NCBI GenBank assembly: GCA_028564705.1
Contig: JAPXFQ010000494.1
Coordinates: 2,418,001-2,482,000 of the forward strand
DNA length: 64,000 nt
DNA from: Apricaphanius iberus
Taxonomy: Eukaryota; Chordata; Actinopteri; Cyprinodontiformes; Aphaniidae
Direction: 5' to 3'
This document shows positions 31,508 through 55,369 of this stretch, one piece after another (the first letter of the stretch is position 1; each line of letters begins with the position of its first letter). The notes under the pieces are model-generated. The model searched no databases, was not told the DNA's origin, and was given only the letters and a program-made list of their open reading frames with translations. Both the position numbers and the translations under genes were made by a program.

Positions 31508-34290
31508 CGCTGAAACACTCTCATCACTCCAAAACCCCTCTACTCCATAAGGACCAGTCTTCATCTTGTGACTCACTCCTCCCCCCTCCAGCTTCCTCCT
31601 CCCTCCCTGACCTGAGACATCCTGTCCATCCCAGATATGGCGCTGCATTATTCCCTCTCTACCCACCAGAACCATGGAGCAAACAAAAAAAAAATTGAAA
31701 AAATAAACTGGAAAAGAAAAAAAAAACTTTCATCCCGGCCTCTTTGTGTTCTCTTCTCGGAGTGGAGAAACCTGCATGCATCCTGGAGGAGGCTAAGGAG
31801 ACTAACCTGCTGCTCATTTTGTGTCTCTCTTGCTCTCTCTCATTGACTGTGTCTGTTTTGTCCTTAACGCTGTATATTGTGGTGAGCCAGTGACAGTATT
31901 TATTCCATAAACGGAACCTTTCTTGTACAATATTTACTATCCTCTGACTCAGAGTCAAGGCTGCGATCTGTTCTCTGGAGGCGTTAACGTCTTCACACCC
32001 TCTTGCCTTCAATCTGGCAACCCGTTCCAGCCTGTCTGCCGTTCTTTTGCATTGACGAGCCATTAGCTCGTCCAGAATAGCTCTCCCTGATCGTTTCTCT
32101 TAAAGAGCAGCGGATATTTACTTATAGATCGAAGCGGAGCTTGCTGTTGTAGTTAAAACCCGTCCTCATACTTGCAGTGCAGACACACTAGCTGTCCGTT
32201 TTTACCCTCCGACTTTCCTTGCCTGTCAGCTACACCCTTTAACTAGAGGTCAGTAAACATGGTTGTTTTATGTGGAAATAGATCAGCCATAAGTTCACCA
32301 CCTCAGGTCAAAGCTATGAATATTCAGTTTGAGAAATCTTCAGCAGAGGTCTTTCTTTACAAACTATGCAGACCAAGCCAGCGCGGTGCCTGTATCCTGC
32401 TGCTGTTCGAGGTGGATTCATCCAAAACAGACTTTGTGTTAAACGCTGTCTGGCCAAAGCTTTGTTGCAGACGTCATTTAGCATCCTAAACAACAAGTAG
32501 CTTTTGGGAGTTAAATTCTGTAAGCATCACACTCAAGATAGAGTATTCCACTGAAATCGAATATCTTTTAAAAGGTGAACATTTACTTTTCATAATTATT
32601 GCCTGCAGCTAAGAGAAATTTGAAACTGTTTCTCAGAAAATTACGTGCTAGAACATATATCCATGTGCAGAAATTAGTGTATGAATGCATGAAGTTTGAT
32701 AACCTGTGGCTCTTTTGAGGTGTTCAGGAAGTCTCTAATCTGGTGGCAGTTATCTTCCTCTGGATAATTCCCCCTTTTTTATTTTTTATTTATTTATAGG
32801 GAATTAGGTCAGGCCAGCATGCTGGCAAATCATGCAGAACTATGCTATTGTTAAACCAGATATTGGTAGTGTGGGCAAGTGCCAACTTGGCTTTGACACT
32901 TTCTCCCTCCACCTAACTTTTAATGAATATGCTTTAAGACAACTCTGTTCAGACAGCTGCTTTTGAAAATACATTTACCCTCATTGTGGAAGGTCTTTAT
33001 CACTATATGCTTGACAACTGTAGCCTTAACTAGTTTTTTTTAATAACATTTTCTGAGAAACATGATTTGGATTCTCCTTAGCTGTAAGCCACAATTATAT
33101 AAATTAAAAGAAATACTAGAAAGACTAGAATTTATCACTGTGTAATAAATCTGTAGAGTTTTGCCTTTTGAAATTATTTTCTGAGAATAACTTTTCATTT
33201 ATGTACTTTATTGGGATGCACCTGTATGTTTTGACAGGTTGAAGGAGATCAAGTTACTTAATATTTCCTTGTTTTTCCTTAATTGGTCTTCAACACAGCG
33301 ATTCAGTTGGTTTCTGTTCTTTATGCTCCGCCACAGCTATTCAACAAATTTCACATTATTCATTTCAAAATATGTATCTCTGTGCTTTACTGTGCTATCA
33401 GAGTAAACCAATAGTTATCACAATAAAGTTGCTGCTCGAGTCCACAGTTCCTCTTGCTTTTTGTAAAGTTGTTGCTCGTTGAACGTAGATTCCCCTGAAA
33501 ACCTCAAATCTATTAATACATAATGGGACGACTTGGATAGGCTCTAAAGGTGGAACAATAAATGTGCATGATTCTACGATAAAGGAATTTATTGTTGGGG
33601 CATTTCTGTGATCCAAGACAGTTTTATTGTTCTGATGTGACCATCTTCCTTGACAATTGTACAACTGTCCACGTATAGATAGAAGCAGCTATTAGGATTT
33701 TTAATGAGGAAGCCTGTTTTCTAATGTCAATACACTGATCACTTGCTGTCATCATCCTGCAGTTTTGTTATTTTTCTCCTTTCGGTGCCTTTGGTTTTGG
33801 TCTTGTCTTTTTGTTTTCTCCACATTATTCTAACACTGTAGTTTTTGTTATCTAATTTTGTTAAAATGTTTTTGCTTTTTAGATTTAGGAAGATAAAAAA
33901 ATAATTTTGCACTCTAGCATGCCCTGAGATGTTACCTGCTGAGTTTATGGAAAATTGCTACTGAATGAAAATCATGGAAAAATGAAGAAGTTTTAAGTTT
34001 TTACCTGCCAGAGATCGAGCGACTGACTTTGGTTAAAGTTTTGACTAAAAAGTGAAAATCCTTTTAACATAATGTCGAGTTGCATAGAAGGCTGTAAATT
34101 GATCCATATCTCAATTTATCTAATTTATCCTGTGTATAACTTATTGACCATTATTGTATATTTTAACTGTATTTAAGTGGTTTGCATTTTGTGTAAATCT
34201 AGATGTCAAACACTCAAAATGATGTGTCTGATGGTCCTAAACTTTTTGTGTATGCAAGTTGACCTTTGTTGACCTCCAGAAGAATAAAAA
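31508..34290 (+). other. Possible alternative BICD last exon and 3' UTR
   Basis: 'tgtttctgtag' forms an acceptor-like pyrimidine tract ending at 31507. The sequence downstream stays open in one frame to 31698, encoding a Ser/Pro/His-rich peptide that ends WSKQKKN. The first canonical AATAAA after this exon is at 34284-34289. From a phase-0 donor this exon would stop immediately (CGC TGA), so its longer frame would need a different donor. Function is unproven. Confidence 0.35.
34284..34289 (+). promoter_or_regulatory. Possible polyadenylation signal
   Basis: AATAAA lies in 'ccagaagaataaaaagcc', followed by a T-rich run ('aaggttttttgggagttt'). It could end a long 3' UTR from the alternative BICD exon. 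Confidence 0.3.
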
Positions 34291-34629
34291 GCCAACTCTG
34301 TACAAGGTTTTTTGGGAGTTTATATTTGGTATTCAGACATAAAAATAAAAAAAAACTAAGCAAATGACTATCCTAGAAAAATAACTTCAGACTGTAATAA
34401 AGTAAAATTACTCACTTCAGGTAGTTTTAACATTGCAGCTAAAGATAAACTCACGAAAACTGCAAAGAATATGTGCTGCTCATTTTAATAAGCATTTTTG
34501 TTTGTTTTGAAAATCTGGGCATCTCCAGTCCTTATGAGGCTTCTTAGTAGAGCTACTTCATTTAAAATGGCTACCAACTCACAGTTATAATTCCAGTAAC
34601 TTACTAAAACCCATTAAGTTGTTAGTCTG

Positions 34630-35470
34630 ACACATTAAAATCTGTACAAACTTGTTGGCATCCCTTGGTAAGGATGTTCAAAAGGGCTTTATAATAAATT
34701 CAGCTTTTATTTAAGTAAGCTAGTTTCAAAGAGAAATGCAGGAAAATACAATATTGAGAAAACATGCAATTAAAGACAGACCTAGGACTTACATTTGTCT
34801 TGGCAGCATGCACAGAGAGGAGTTTAGTAAGGGAGTTAAAAATGGCAAAGTGGCATCCTAGTTCAACAAGTTCACCTAAAAGGCTCATCTATCCTATCAT
34901 TACCAACATAAGAATACAGTTTGATAAATACTCTGACTTAAAATAGAAATGTGTGCTTTGGTCAGGTGAAACTAAGATTGAGTTTTTTCAGAAAAAAACA
35001 GGTGGGTTTTACACAAAATAAATATGCAACAAAAGTGTTGTGAACCCGTTTGTCTTTAAAAAGGCCTGTAAAACGTTAGCATACATGGCATAAAGACACT
35101 TTGAAATAGATAAAATTGTGATGTCCTGCTAGAAAACAAAGTAGGTAATCTCTGGGTCTTTCAACAGGACAAAGATCCAAAAGTAATGACCAAATCAACA
35201 GTGGAATCGCTCAAGTTTCTCAGAACCCACGCGATTTAGTGACATTGTAAAAAGAGAAAAGCTAAATAATCTTTCAGTATTCCAGCAATGTGAAATGTTA
35301 GAGAAGACTATGGTTTAGATATAATTGTCCCACATGTCATTTTGATCAAACCCAAAATTTCTAAGAAATATTTTCTCCCACTTAGTAAATACTCAAACTT
35401 AAATTTGAACGTTATTTTCAGTGTAAAACTATGATAAATTTTTTTTGTTTTAAATGTTTCTCCACATCCA
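34630..35470 (+). mobile_element. Decayed Tc1-like transposon
   Basis: Plus-strand pieces occur in transposase order: 'tggtcaggtgaaactaagat' at 34959-34978, then 'tctgggtctttcaacaggac' at 35151-35170, then 'aaagatccaaaagtaatgac' at 35171-35190. They correspond to the two Asp regions (SDETK and QQDNDP-K) of Tc1 transposases. Frameshifts and stops abound; no terminal repeat pair was found. Confidence 0.6.
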
Positions 35471-35879
35471 GAGGTAAATATATAAATTGGTTCGTATTTG
35501 TAAACAATGCAGAAGGCTCTTCTTAGTGTGTTTTTGTTTTTTTAGTCCCTTCTGGGTTGCTGTAGAAACATGTCTGTGAAACGAGATCTTTCTTTAAGAA
35601 GGGCATTAAATGCTTACCCTACTCCATTCTGCTTGTGCACCCTCATGCCTAATTCAGGAACTAATCGGCACGGGTCTCGCAGATGGATTTTCCAACCACT
35701 AACCTGTAAATAGAAATCTTACCATCTACATTGTGCAAAAAGTGCACTTCCTGTTTTCACACAGTCTTTTGAAAAGATTGTAAGAAAAGAAAAACAAAAC
35801 TAATACTAAATGAAACTGGTCACAGTTAACATCTTATCTAGTCAAAATCCAAAGAACATGTTCTAAGCAAGACTTAAAT

Positions 35880-36300
35880 ATAGGTAAGTAGAGGAGCCGG
35901 TCTAACATGTATTTGATCATCTGATTAGAAGACCTTTTGTTTGCCTCCCTTTGGAGGGCAACACGGTATGGGTGAAGCACATCAGAAAGTTAAAATGGAG
36001 TGAGACTACTAAGAGATTTAAAGAGAAAAATAATTTTATTCATTCCTAAATAAACTATAAAACCAGAAAAAGATATCCAAAGTTGGATAAATGTGCTCTA
36101 ACTTGTTTGTACCAGTGCACTAGACAGTATTTTCCACTAGTTTGTAGAGAGCATTAGAAGCCTGGTTTATTCCAACAAGAAACACATTACAGTAATCGAT
36201 ACTGATGGTTGTTAATGTCTCAAAGTTTTTTTTACACAGGACTTTAATTCTACCACTGTCTTTAGATGAATATCCAGTTTTAGGGTAGGGTTCACTACAC
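35880..36300 (+). repeat. Diverged fish dispersed repeat
   Basis: 'cattacagtaatcgat' (36185-36200) within 'ccaacaagaaacacattaca' is the same kind of sequence as at 59780-60440 ('gttgcagtaatcaatctgac'). I could not assign a family name. Confidence 0.45.
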
Positions 36301-36309
36301 AATTCATAA

Positions 36310-36450
36310 TAATGGTCTTTGAATCCCGGCCTAGGATCTTTCTGACTGTCTCCCTGTGCGTGTGTGGGTTCCCTCCAGGTACTCCAACATCCACCCCGTC
36401 CCAAAATATGCTAGGTTAAATGTTCTCTCTAAACTCTCTATTGTAGTTAG
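36310..36450 (+). repeat. Diverged copy of the tRNA-SINE body repeat
   Basis: 'gaatcccggcctaggatctt' and 'ctccaggtactccaacatcc' match, with changes, the body of the element at 50446-50770. Confidence 0.5.
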
Positions 36451-38359
36451 AAACATATGTTTTTATTTTTACAAATCTGGAAGAAATTTATTAAACTTAT
36501 TTTTCCCTAAACACAAATGCCCTAACTTTTTCCTTTAGCACTTTATCAACTACTTGTTCAGATGCTTTGCTATTATTGCATAACTGTGAAGTCTACATAA
36601 AGCAGAAGTTTCACATTACACACACTGATGTAAAAACCTTTAATGAACAAGCCTTTTCTTTAGGCTGCAGCAACCCAACAGGCTGTGTAATTGCTGATGT
36701 ATTATAGTTGATTTATAACAGAGGGTTCACATCAGTGAAAACAAAAGCACCAGCAACATAAAAATCCAAAGCCCCATTTATTTATTTTTTAAGTATCACG
36801 GAAGCAATAATCTCTGCCCTAAAAGAGCTAAAGGTTAGAGCCAAAAATAAAATTCCCCAAACATTCTTGAAGATAAAGATGCTTAATCCGATGTGGATTA
36901 TTTCCATCAAATGTGATCTTACATAACTTCCAAGATGGGTATGTTTTTCGTTGGAGCTTGTTTTGAGCAGAACAAGTCTGAGCAACTCCTTAACAGAGAA
37001 GTGGCAAATTTAAAAAGAATTTGCAGAAAACTGAAGAAGACTATCAGGATTTTGTGTGCAAACAGGACTTGATAAAATCTTGGAGATGTGTGAAAAGATT
37101 GATTGCATAAATCAGAATGTAATTTCTCTGTAGGCATAGTGATTCTTTTTGATTAATCAGTACTTGCACTTTTCACATTGCAGATAATTTTATAAAGATT
37201 GAATTTTTAGACTGAAATATTTCTAATCTATCAAACTTAAAAAAAGTTGTAGTCGTTATATGTTTTATTATTTATTCCAGCAAGTTTTAACTGTTAATTA
37301 GAAGCTACAAAAAACAGTCACAAATCAAAATGATGGTGTTTTAAATTGGTTTGCTCCTATATTTGCATTTTACCTTTTAAACTTCTTTAACCATAAGGCC
37401 TTCCTCAAATTAATGTTCATAAGTGTGCTATTTAAGCCCCAAGCTGTTTAATGAATACTAAATAGTAACCTTACTTTCACCCTGAATAAACATAAAGCCC
37501 TCAAAGCTGGTTATTCTTGAAATGTACTTTTTGCTGGTAAATCCACTAAATGCTTTACAAAATTTGTTTAAGAGACCACTATTTTCAAATTTAAAAAAAT
37601 TGTTTCTGTCAGAAATGTATTCATTTTTGTGGACATTAGGTGATGCAAATAGCACTTTTGTAAACATATTATTTTCTGAAGACATGATCAGAATAAATGA
37701 TTTGTGTTTTTTTAATAATGAGTCGACAGACTGAGATCAAATAAATTGATTGTTTCCAGGCCTGAGTACAGCAGAATGAAATACTGAGGAGGGAATTCAG
37801 ACATTTGATTCTGGTGTGTTGGAACAGGGATGTATCTAAAAGTTGAAGGATAATAGCTCTCTTATGTCCTGGATTACCCATATGTTTTACCTCAATTTAA
37901 ATGATCACCAATGATGTGAATTTCATCTGTGTTTTGTCATGTGACTAGTGATTTATTTGCTTGTACACCAGCTACCTCTTGAAATACTCTCAAGACCTTG
38001 TAGAGCTTCTCCCATCGGCTGGTTTTCACTCGACCGACTATTTCTCCCCCCAGCATAGCTGCCACTTTCCTCATGGTAAGAATTATTCCGGTTTTCTCAC
38101 AGTTTAATGCTTCTTCCTTTGTCTTGGAAGAAGGAAGCAAAGTTTGCTAAACTCATGGCCATTTTTCCGCTTATTATTCAGCTGTAGTCCAGTATGTGTT
38201 TTCAGACAAAAACTAAAGAAACTTTTGCCACCTATGGAAAATAAGTGTTCTTTGCATCAAAATGTGACTTTAAAATTCACAGGCGTCATATGTTGAAGCT
38301 GTGGCACATTTCAAACAGGATCAGAAAATAATTTATTGCTCCATTGACTCTCATTTATT
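36451..38359. other. AT-rich intergenic DNA
   Basis: No supported gene. The frame on the minus strand at 37937-38140 (67 codons) has no recognisable family. Confidence 0.4.
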
Positions 38360-38975
38360 TGTTTTTGACAACAGGAGACTCATGGGCTGGAAGTAGATAT
38401 GCGTGAGTTAGAATCCCCATAGTGTTTTGCATGCAACTCTAAGATTTCTGTTTTTGTTTCATCTGATCAGATCACTTTTCCCACATGTCTAGTATTTTGC
38501 CTGAGTAGCTTTTGGCAAAAAGCAAAAAATGATTTCTCAGAGCAATAATGTCTTTCCTCTTGTCAATCTTCCTTTAACCCCAAATTTGGTCACTGCATGA
38601 CCAGCTGTTCTCCTGCTGACAGATTCTCCTCCCTGAACTGTCCTCTGATCAGTGCTCTGCTTGCCTGAGAAGTCATTTCAGCCTTGTTTAAATCTTGTAT
38701 TTAAACTTGTGCCATACCCTTACCTTAATTGATTGTGTAGCCTCAAATTATATCCAGAAGTATTAGAGTAAAATGCATGACACATTTTTCCTATCTATCT
38801 ATAAACAATCTAAGAATTTTGTAAGAACCTTTTTTTCCACTTCATCACAGTGACCTACTTTGTGTCCGCCTTCACATAAAATATACATTAAAAGTTTGTG
38901 GTTGACATGATTGTTGGTCTTTTTTTCTTCTTTTTTTGCATTTCGTCACACTATGTGACAAAATGTAAAACAACG
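38360..38975 (-). mobile_element. Decayed Tc1-like transposon fragment
   Basis: It ends with 'aaaagtttgtggttgacatg' (38890-38909), a diverged Tc1 inverted-repeat segment, then 'catttcgtcacactatgtga'. Pieces such as 'tcatctgatcagatcacttt' (38460-38479) and 'gctgacagattctcctccct' (38615-38634) are reverse-strand Tc1 coding segments. Confidence 0.5.
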
Positions 38976-41900
38976 ACAACATAAACAACAACAACAAAAC
39001 AACTAATGGATCAAATTATTCTTGCAAGGCACTAATTACCCAAGAAACAGTCAAAGAAGATGCAGAAATTTAAACTATTTGATTCTTTGATCTTTCTTTT
39101 TTGCCTTGCAATTCCGATTAGTATTTTCAGAAGCAGCAGTAAACTGCAGTTGTTTTTTCTTATTGTAAGAACATTTTTACAGAAACTTTATTTGAACAGT
39201 TTATTAGATGAAATTTTATAACCATAATTCTCTTTTTGTTGTATTTTATTTTTAAAACTTTTTCATAGAACTGGCCCCATGTTGCTCCTGATCATGTCAA
39301 TAGGGTTTGGTCGCCTTGTGTGCCTTAACTGTTCTAACATGAGTGCAGATGCTGCAATTTTCAATGTTTACTTCTGTCCAGGACTGTGTTTTACCCTAAT
39401 CCATGAGATGAAATTAAATTGCGACAAGGCTGTGTTCAGAGCTTAGAGCTTCACAACTGGGGGCTGGCCCTTGAAGAAATTACAGGTTTGGCCACGCAGT
39501 GAGAGAAGCACCAAACCACTGCAAATAATTCTCAGCTTCTGTTTGAAAAGTTCTAAAACATAAAAACAGCTTAGATACTTCAAAAATGATTCTGTCATTA
39601 CCAGTTAACCATCAAACATCAGGAATGTCTTGACTGAGTAACAAAGAGTCTCTTTCCGAGACCTTTGCCTTTCTTTTCTAGGCTTCTGGAGATCATAGTG
39701 ACTCACACTGAACTCGTTTCTCTCTCACTTTCTCCTCATTTGAGAGGGACAACAGGCAGGAGCAGCAGGAGTAGACTATCCGGCTCTGCCTTCGCCCTGA
39801 GCTTAACTGTAGTCTCTGAACAACTTATTGGAGAGACGCCACATGTAACCATACAACAAAGCTGCATCTGTCATCCCCATCCCCCGTTCCCTCTGAAATC
39901 ACATGACTTAAAAATCTGTCCTATTTGACCTGCCCTTTTCCAAAAAAACTAGGTCAAAAGACGCTGCCAACCAACACTGTCTTTTTTTTCCTCAGTGACC
40001 AAAACAAGAATCCGGTTTTGGGAACTTTAGCACCAACTTAAAAACCATTATCCCCACCCCCACAAGAACGCTCACACTCTCCTCTTCTCTTCCCTACGTT
40101 TTCCTGCACACAGCAACAGACTGCAGTCAGTTTGATTGGCTGCGGCCTGCCATTGCAACACAAGCCCCACGCCTCCAGGGTCCTAGTTGAGCCAAGCCAA
40201 ACAGATTGCCTCTGACCACTCCCTTCAGGAACACAAAATTCTGAAAACATTCTGAAGTCCATAAAAACTAAACGTGTCAAGTCTCAAAGCTGTAAACAGC
40301 TGTGGTGGTTTTCTGTTGTAATAAAAAGGAGAAACAGATCATTCATCCTAACCACAGTGTTTGAACTAAGCCCTGGCTCATGCTGGGAGTCTTAAGAGCC
40401 TTGAATAAAGTCAGAAACAAATATTAGAAACTGATTTCATGCTGGAAACACAGAAAAGAACCCCATCTCATACCTCTGCACTATATATGCTGTTATTTCT
40501 TTACATTTGTTTTACCCCCTGGGACTTTTTAACCTTGGTTCATAAGACAAAGTTCTCAGTATGTTATAGGCAAGAGCTCTGTCACATGTCTCATACTGAG
40601 TAGATGACTACAAAGGACATACTGTTGCTCTAAATAGGAGATTTAATCAAGTGGAAGAAAATCAGACATACATGACGAGAAACCTTTTACAAATAAAATG
40701 TATACTTGGGAGTAAGTGGAAAATTACCAATATAAAGCAGGATTTCACAAATAACTGAATCCAGATTTGCTGACTTTTTATGCATGGTTGTTCCTGGAAA
40801 ACTACAGTTCTGTCTGTGAATTTCTGCCCTGACTTTTTGTGTTTCCGTTCTATTCTCAGCCTTCAGCTCAGAGGAGCACAATGACCCAGAGTATATGTGC
40901 TTTGTTCCTCTGGAAACTGGAATCGGCTGTTAGGAGCTATTTTCACATTTATCTTACAACTTTAGTGGAAGATTTCATATAAAGTAATTTAAAAATGTAC
41001 AAATGTGCATGCATATTTGTGCATAAAACAACAACAGATTATTTGGAATTTTTTTTTTTACAAACAACAGCAGGGATGTAAACAACTTGTTACGTTTGTT
41101 GAGAGCATTGATGGTTATAAAGTCCTCCAGCTGCTGTGAGGATGGATCTGTGATAACACTCCTTTGTGTACCTAGGATACAACAATCTGTCACCAAAGGA
41201 GTTTTCCAGTTCTGCAACAGCTTTGTTCATGGGGTGGGAGATTCTATCCCACACTGGTTTTGTTTTAGTTAGAGTTAATCTGCCTCGTACCAACTGCATG
41301 GGTTTAGGGGGCTTCTTATTCATGTGATTATTTATTGGTGAACTTATCTAGTATTCACAACTCTTTTTTTTCTCGTTCTGTCATGTTAAGATTACATCTG
41401 GACTGTATGTTGCAATGAAAAGTTTTTTTTTAGCATCTTCAAATTAAGGTTTTAAACCAGTCAGTAAAGATTTGACAGCTATTTTTTTCAACGCTTTAGA
41501 TTACAAAACCTCTCACTTTAATTAAAGATACACATCTTTTAGTTCATGCATCTACCAGCTTTGCACATCTAGACAATTCAATAGTTGCCCATTCTTCTTT
41601 CCAGAATAGCTCAACGCCAGTAAAGGATGGAGAACATCTGTGAATGTCAGTTTTCAAGTCATGCCACACAGTCTTAATTAGATTTAGTTCTCAGCTTGGA
41701 ATGGGCCATTCTAATGCTTTGACCTAAACCCCTTAACAATGGACCCCCAGTATTCACAAGGGTTAAGGATCTTTTTTAGCTGTTTAGACAGCAAATATAT
41801 CTAACATGCATTAAAAAGCACTTTGGAAAATGCCTTAGCACTACCATAGCGGCACTTTAACCTGAGAGTGATTCTTTTTTATTTATTTATCTTTCGTTTA

Positions 41901-42160
41901 TTTTTTTATACTTTCAGATTTTTTGTGTCACAATATAGAAGTGTTATATTTACAGCACCTTCATGCTCTCTCATTAACTTGGCACCTTAAAATGTTGGCT
42001 GTAGGTCGTTATGGTATTAATTTTTTATGTTTGTTTATCTATCATCTCCTGCTGAGGGCTCTGTTAAAGTCAGTGAAATAAAATAAAATGTGGTTATCTC
42101 TACAATGATATTGAAAATTAATAGATACATGTCTATGAAATTGTTCAAATCTAAGGACAA
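38976..42160. other. Intergenic DNA with a further Tc1 remnant
   Basis: No gene is supported. The stretch 41570-41790 reads like a minus-strand Tc1 fragment ('cttggaatgggccattctaa' at 41695-41714). Poly-purine/pyrimidine and AT-rich DNA make up the rest. Confidence 0.4.
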
Positions 42161-42458
42161 CTATAGACGTAGGAGTGTGTGCAGATTTACAAATAACATT
42201 TCAGAAAACCTATACATCACAGTATTTGCTTCATGTCAAGAGTTTTGATCACTTAGCTTACTTTTTTCGCTTCTGTGGAAATGATTATATAATTTATTTA
42301 TTTCTCTCATATGTGCTTTCATTATCTCTGGGGTGTTTAAGGTGTGATGTCTATATCGATTTCAGTTTAATTTTGCACTATGCAAACATTTTGTAGAATG
42401 TATGAAAAAAGTGGAAAAGTATTACATTTCTTTAATGGGTTTATTTAATCTTTTTGAG

Positions 42459-42926
42459 TATGGAGGACCATATCTGCCAAAACGGACAATAAATAAATAA
42501 ATGTGGATATAAATAAATAAATAAATAGGCGAGGAGACACATTTGTTAAAAAATACATATATGAAAAATAAATCAATGTGGGAATATGAAAACAAATAAA
42601 CAAAATGTAAAATAAATTTGTAAATATATAAATAAATAGAGAACATTAAATATAGAAATAAAAAATAAATCAGCTTGAAAATACATTTGTAAATAAATAA
42701 ATATAAAACTAAATAAATAAATATGGTAATGAATAAATAGATGGTTCAATGCAATATAAAACAAATGAGTAAAAAAATAACTAAAAAAATAAATGTGGGA
42801 ATACATGGAAGAACAAGAAACATATTTCCACATTTGTTTATTTAAACTTTTATTTTATTTAAATATGTATTTTTTATTACACATTTGTTTATTCATTGTC
42901 AATTTTGGCAGAGATGTTCCTCCATA
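42459..42926. mobile_element. Inverted-repeat element with AAAT-rich interior
   Basis: The ends pair over about 45 bp. The left is tatggaggaccatatctgcc; the right in reverse complement is tatggaggaacatctctgcc. Both continue into AAAAYKGACAATRAATAAA. TTTGAG flanks both sides (42453-42458 and 42927-42932), as expected of a target duplication. The interior is made of many 'aaataaata' units and has no coding frame. Confidence 0.7.
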
Positions 42927-43139
42927 TTTGAGTTTGTTGTTAGCTAAATTAATAAATCTTAAGTGACAGACTATAGGGCTCTACTTTTGTTAAAAGAGGA
43001 AGCCTTGTGCTGACATGTTAATCAAGGCATTTCCTGAATACATTAAGATACCCTAAACAGCTGTTTTCACATTTAAATAAAGATAACATGGTCCACAGTG
43101 GTGAATGATGTCAGTGTTTGGATAGGAACAGCGATAAGA

Positions 43140-43287
43140 GACCCTCCCCTCCAACAGTGGGGCACGGGAGGGGGGTGAGTGGGCGTGGCCACTGAAAGCG
43201 AGGTTTGTTTTCATGCTGCTGCCACTTCAATGCTTCAGTAGCGGAGACAGCAGCGAGGCGTGTTTACATATATATCTCTGTGCAAAA
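43140..43287 (+). promoter_or_regulatory. nt5dc2: nt5dc2 promoter/5' UTR region
   Basis: A GC-rich stretch with 'cacgggaggggggtgagtgg' and GGGCGTGGC (43181-43189), a KLF/Sp1-type box, lies just upstream of the first coding exon. No TATA box is evident. An ATG at 43213 in the same frame has a weak context. Confidence 0.45.
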
Positions 43288-55043
<11,756 letters not shown>

Positions 55044-55353
55044 GAGCTTTGCTCTCCTCCCTGACTCTTTGGAGATATTTTAGGTCAAAGTGGCAAACAG
55101 TTGAGGTAGTCGGAGCATTTAGTTGCTTTTTTATAACAGGGTCTGTTTTTATCCAAGAAGGAGCTGCTCAATTCCTTTCACTGGACACGGCTTTCTCCTC
55201 CATATAGAGGAAACCTCACTGGGTCCACTGGAGGGAGCTGTAGAGCTACAGTAGATGTTTCAACAACTAGTGGTACAAGATTGACAGAGGATTGGTCTCT
55301 AGTTGAGAATGGGGAAGTTGTTTAATACTAAGCTGCATCGCACAATTAAAACA

Positions 55354-55359
55354 AATAAA
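55354..55359 (+). promoter_or_regulatory. nt5dc2: Candidate polyadenylation signal of nt5dc2
   Basis: AATAAA lies 311 bases after the stop codon, in 'aaaacaaataaaggac'. It would give a 3' UTR of about 0.33 kb. Confidence 0.6.
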
Positions 55360-55369
55360 GGACTAAAAT

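Noticed and set aside
37937..38140. 67-codon minus-strand frame that looks somewhat protein-like
   Set aside because: No family, splice or conservation support; kept only as unassigned intergenic DNA.
42422..42833. Two minus-strand frames with many Tyr, Leu and Ile residues that look like membrane proteins
   Set aside because: They are produced by the AAAT-rich interior of the inverted-repeat element.
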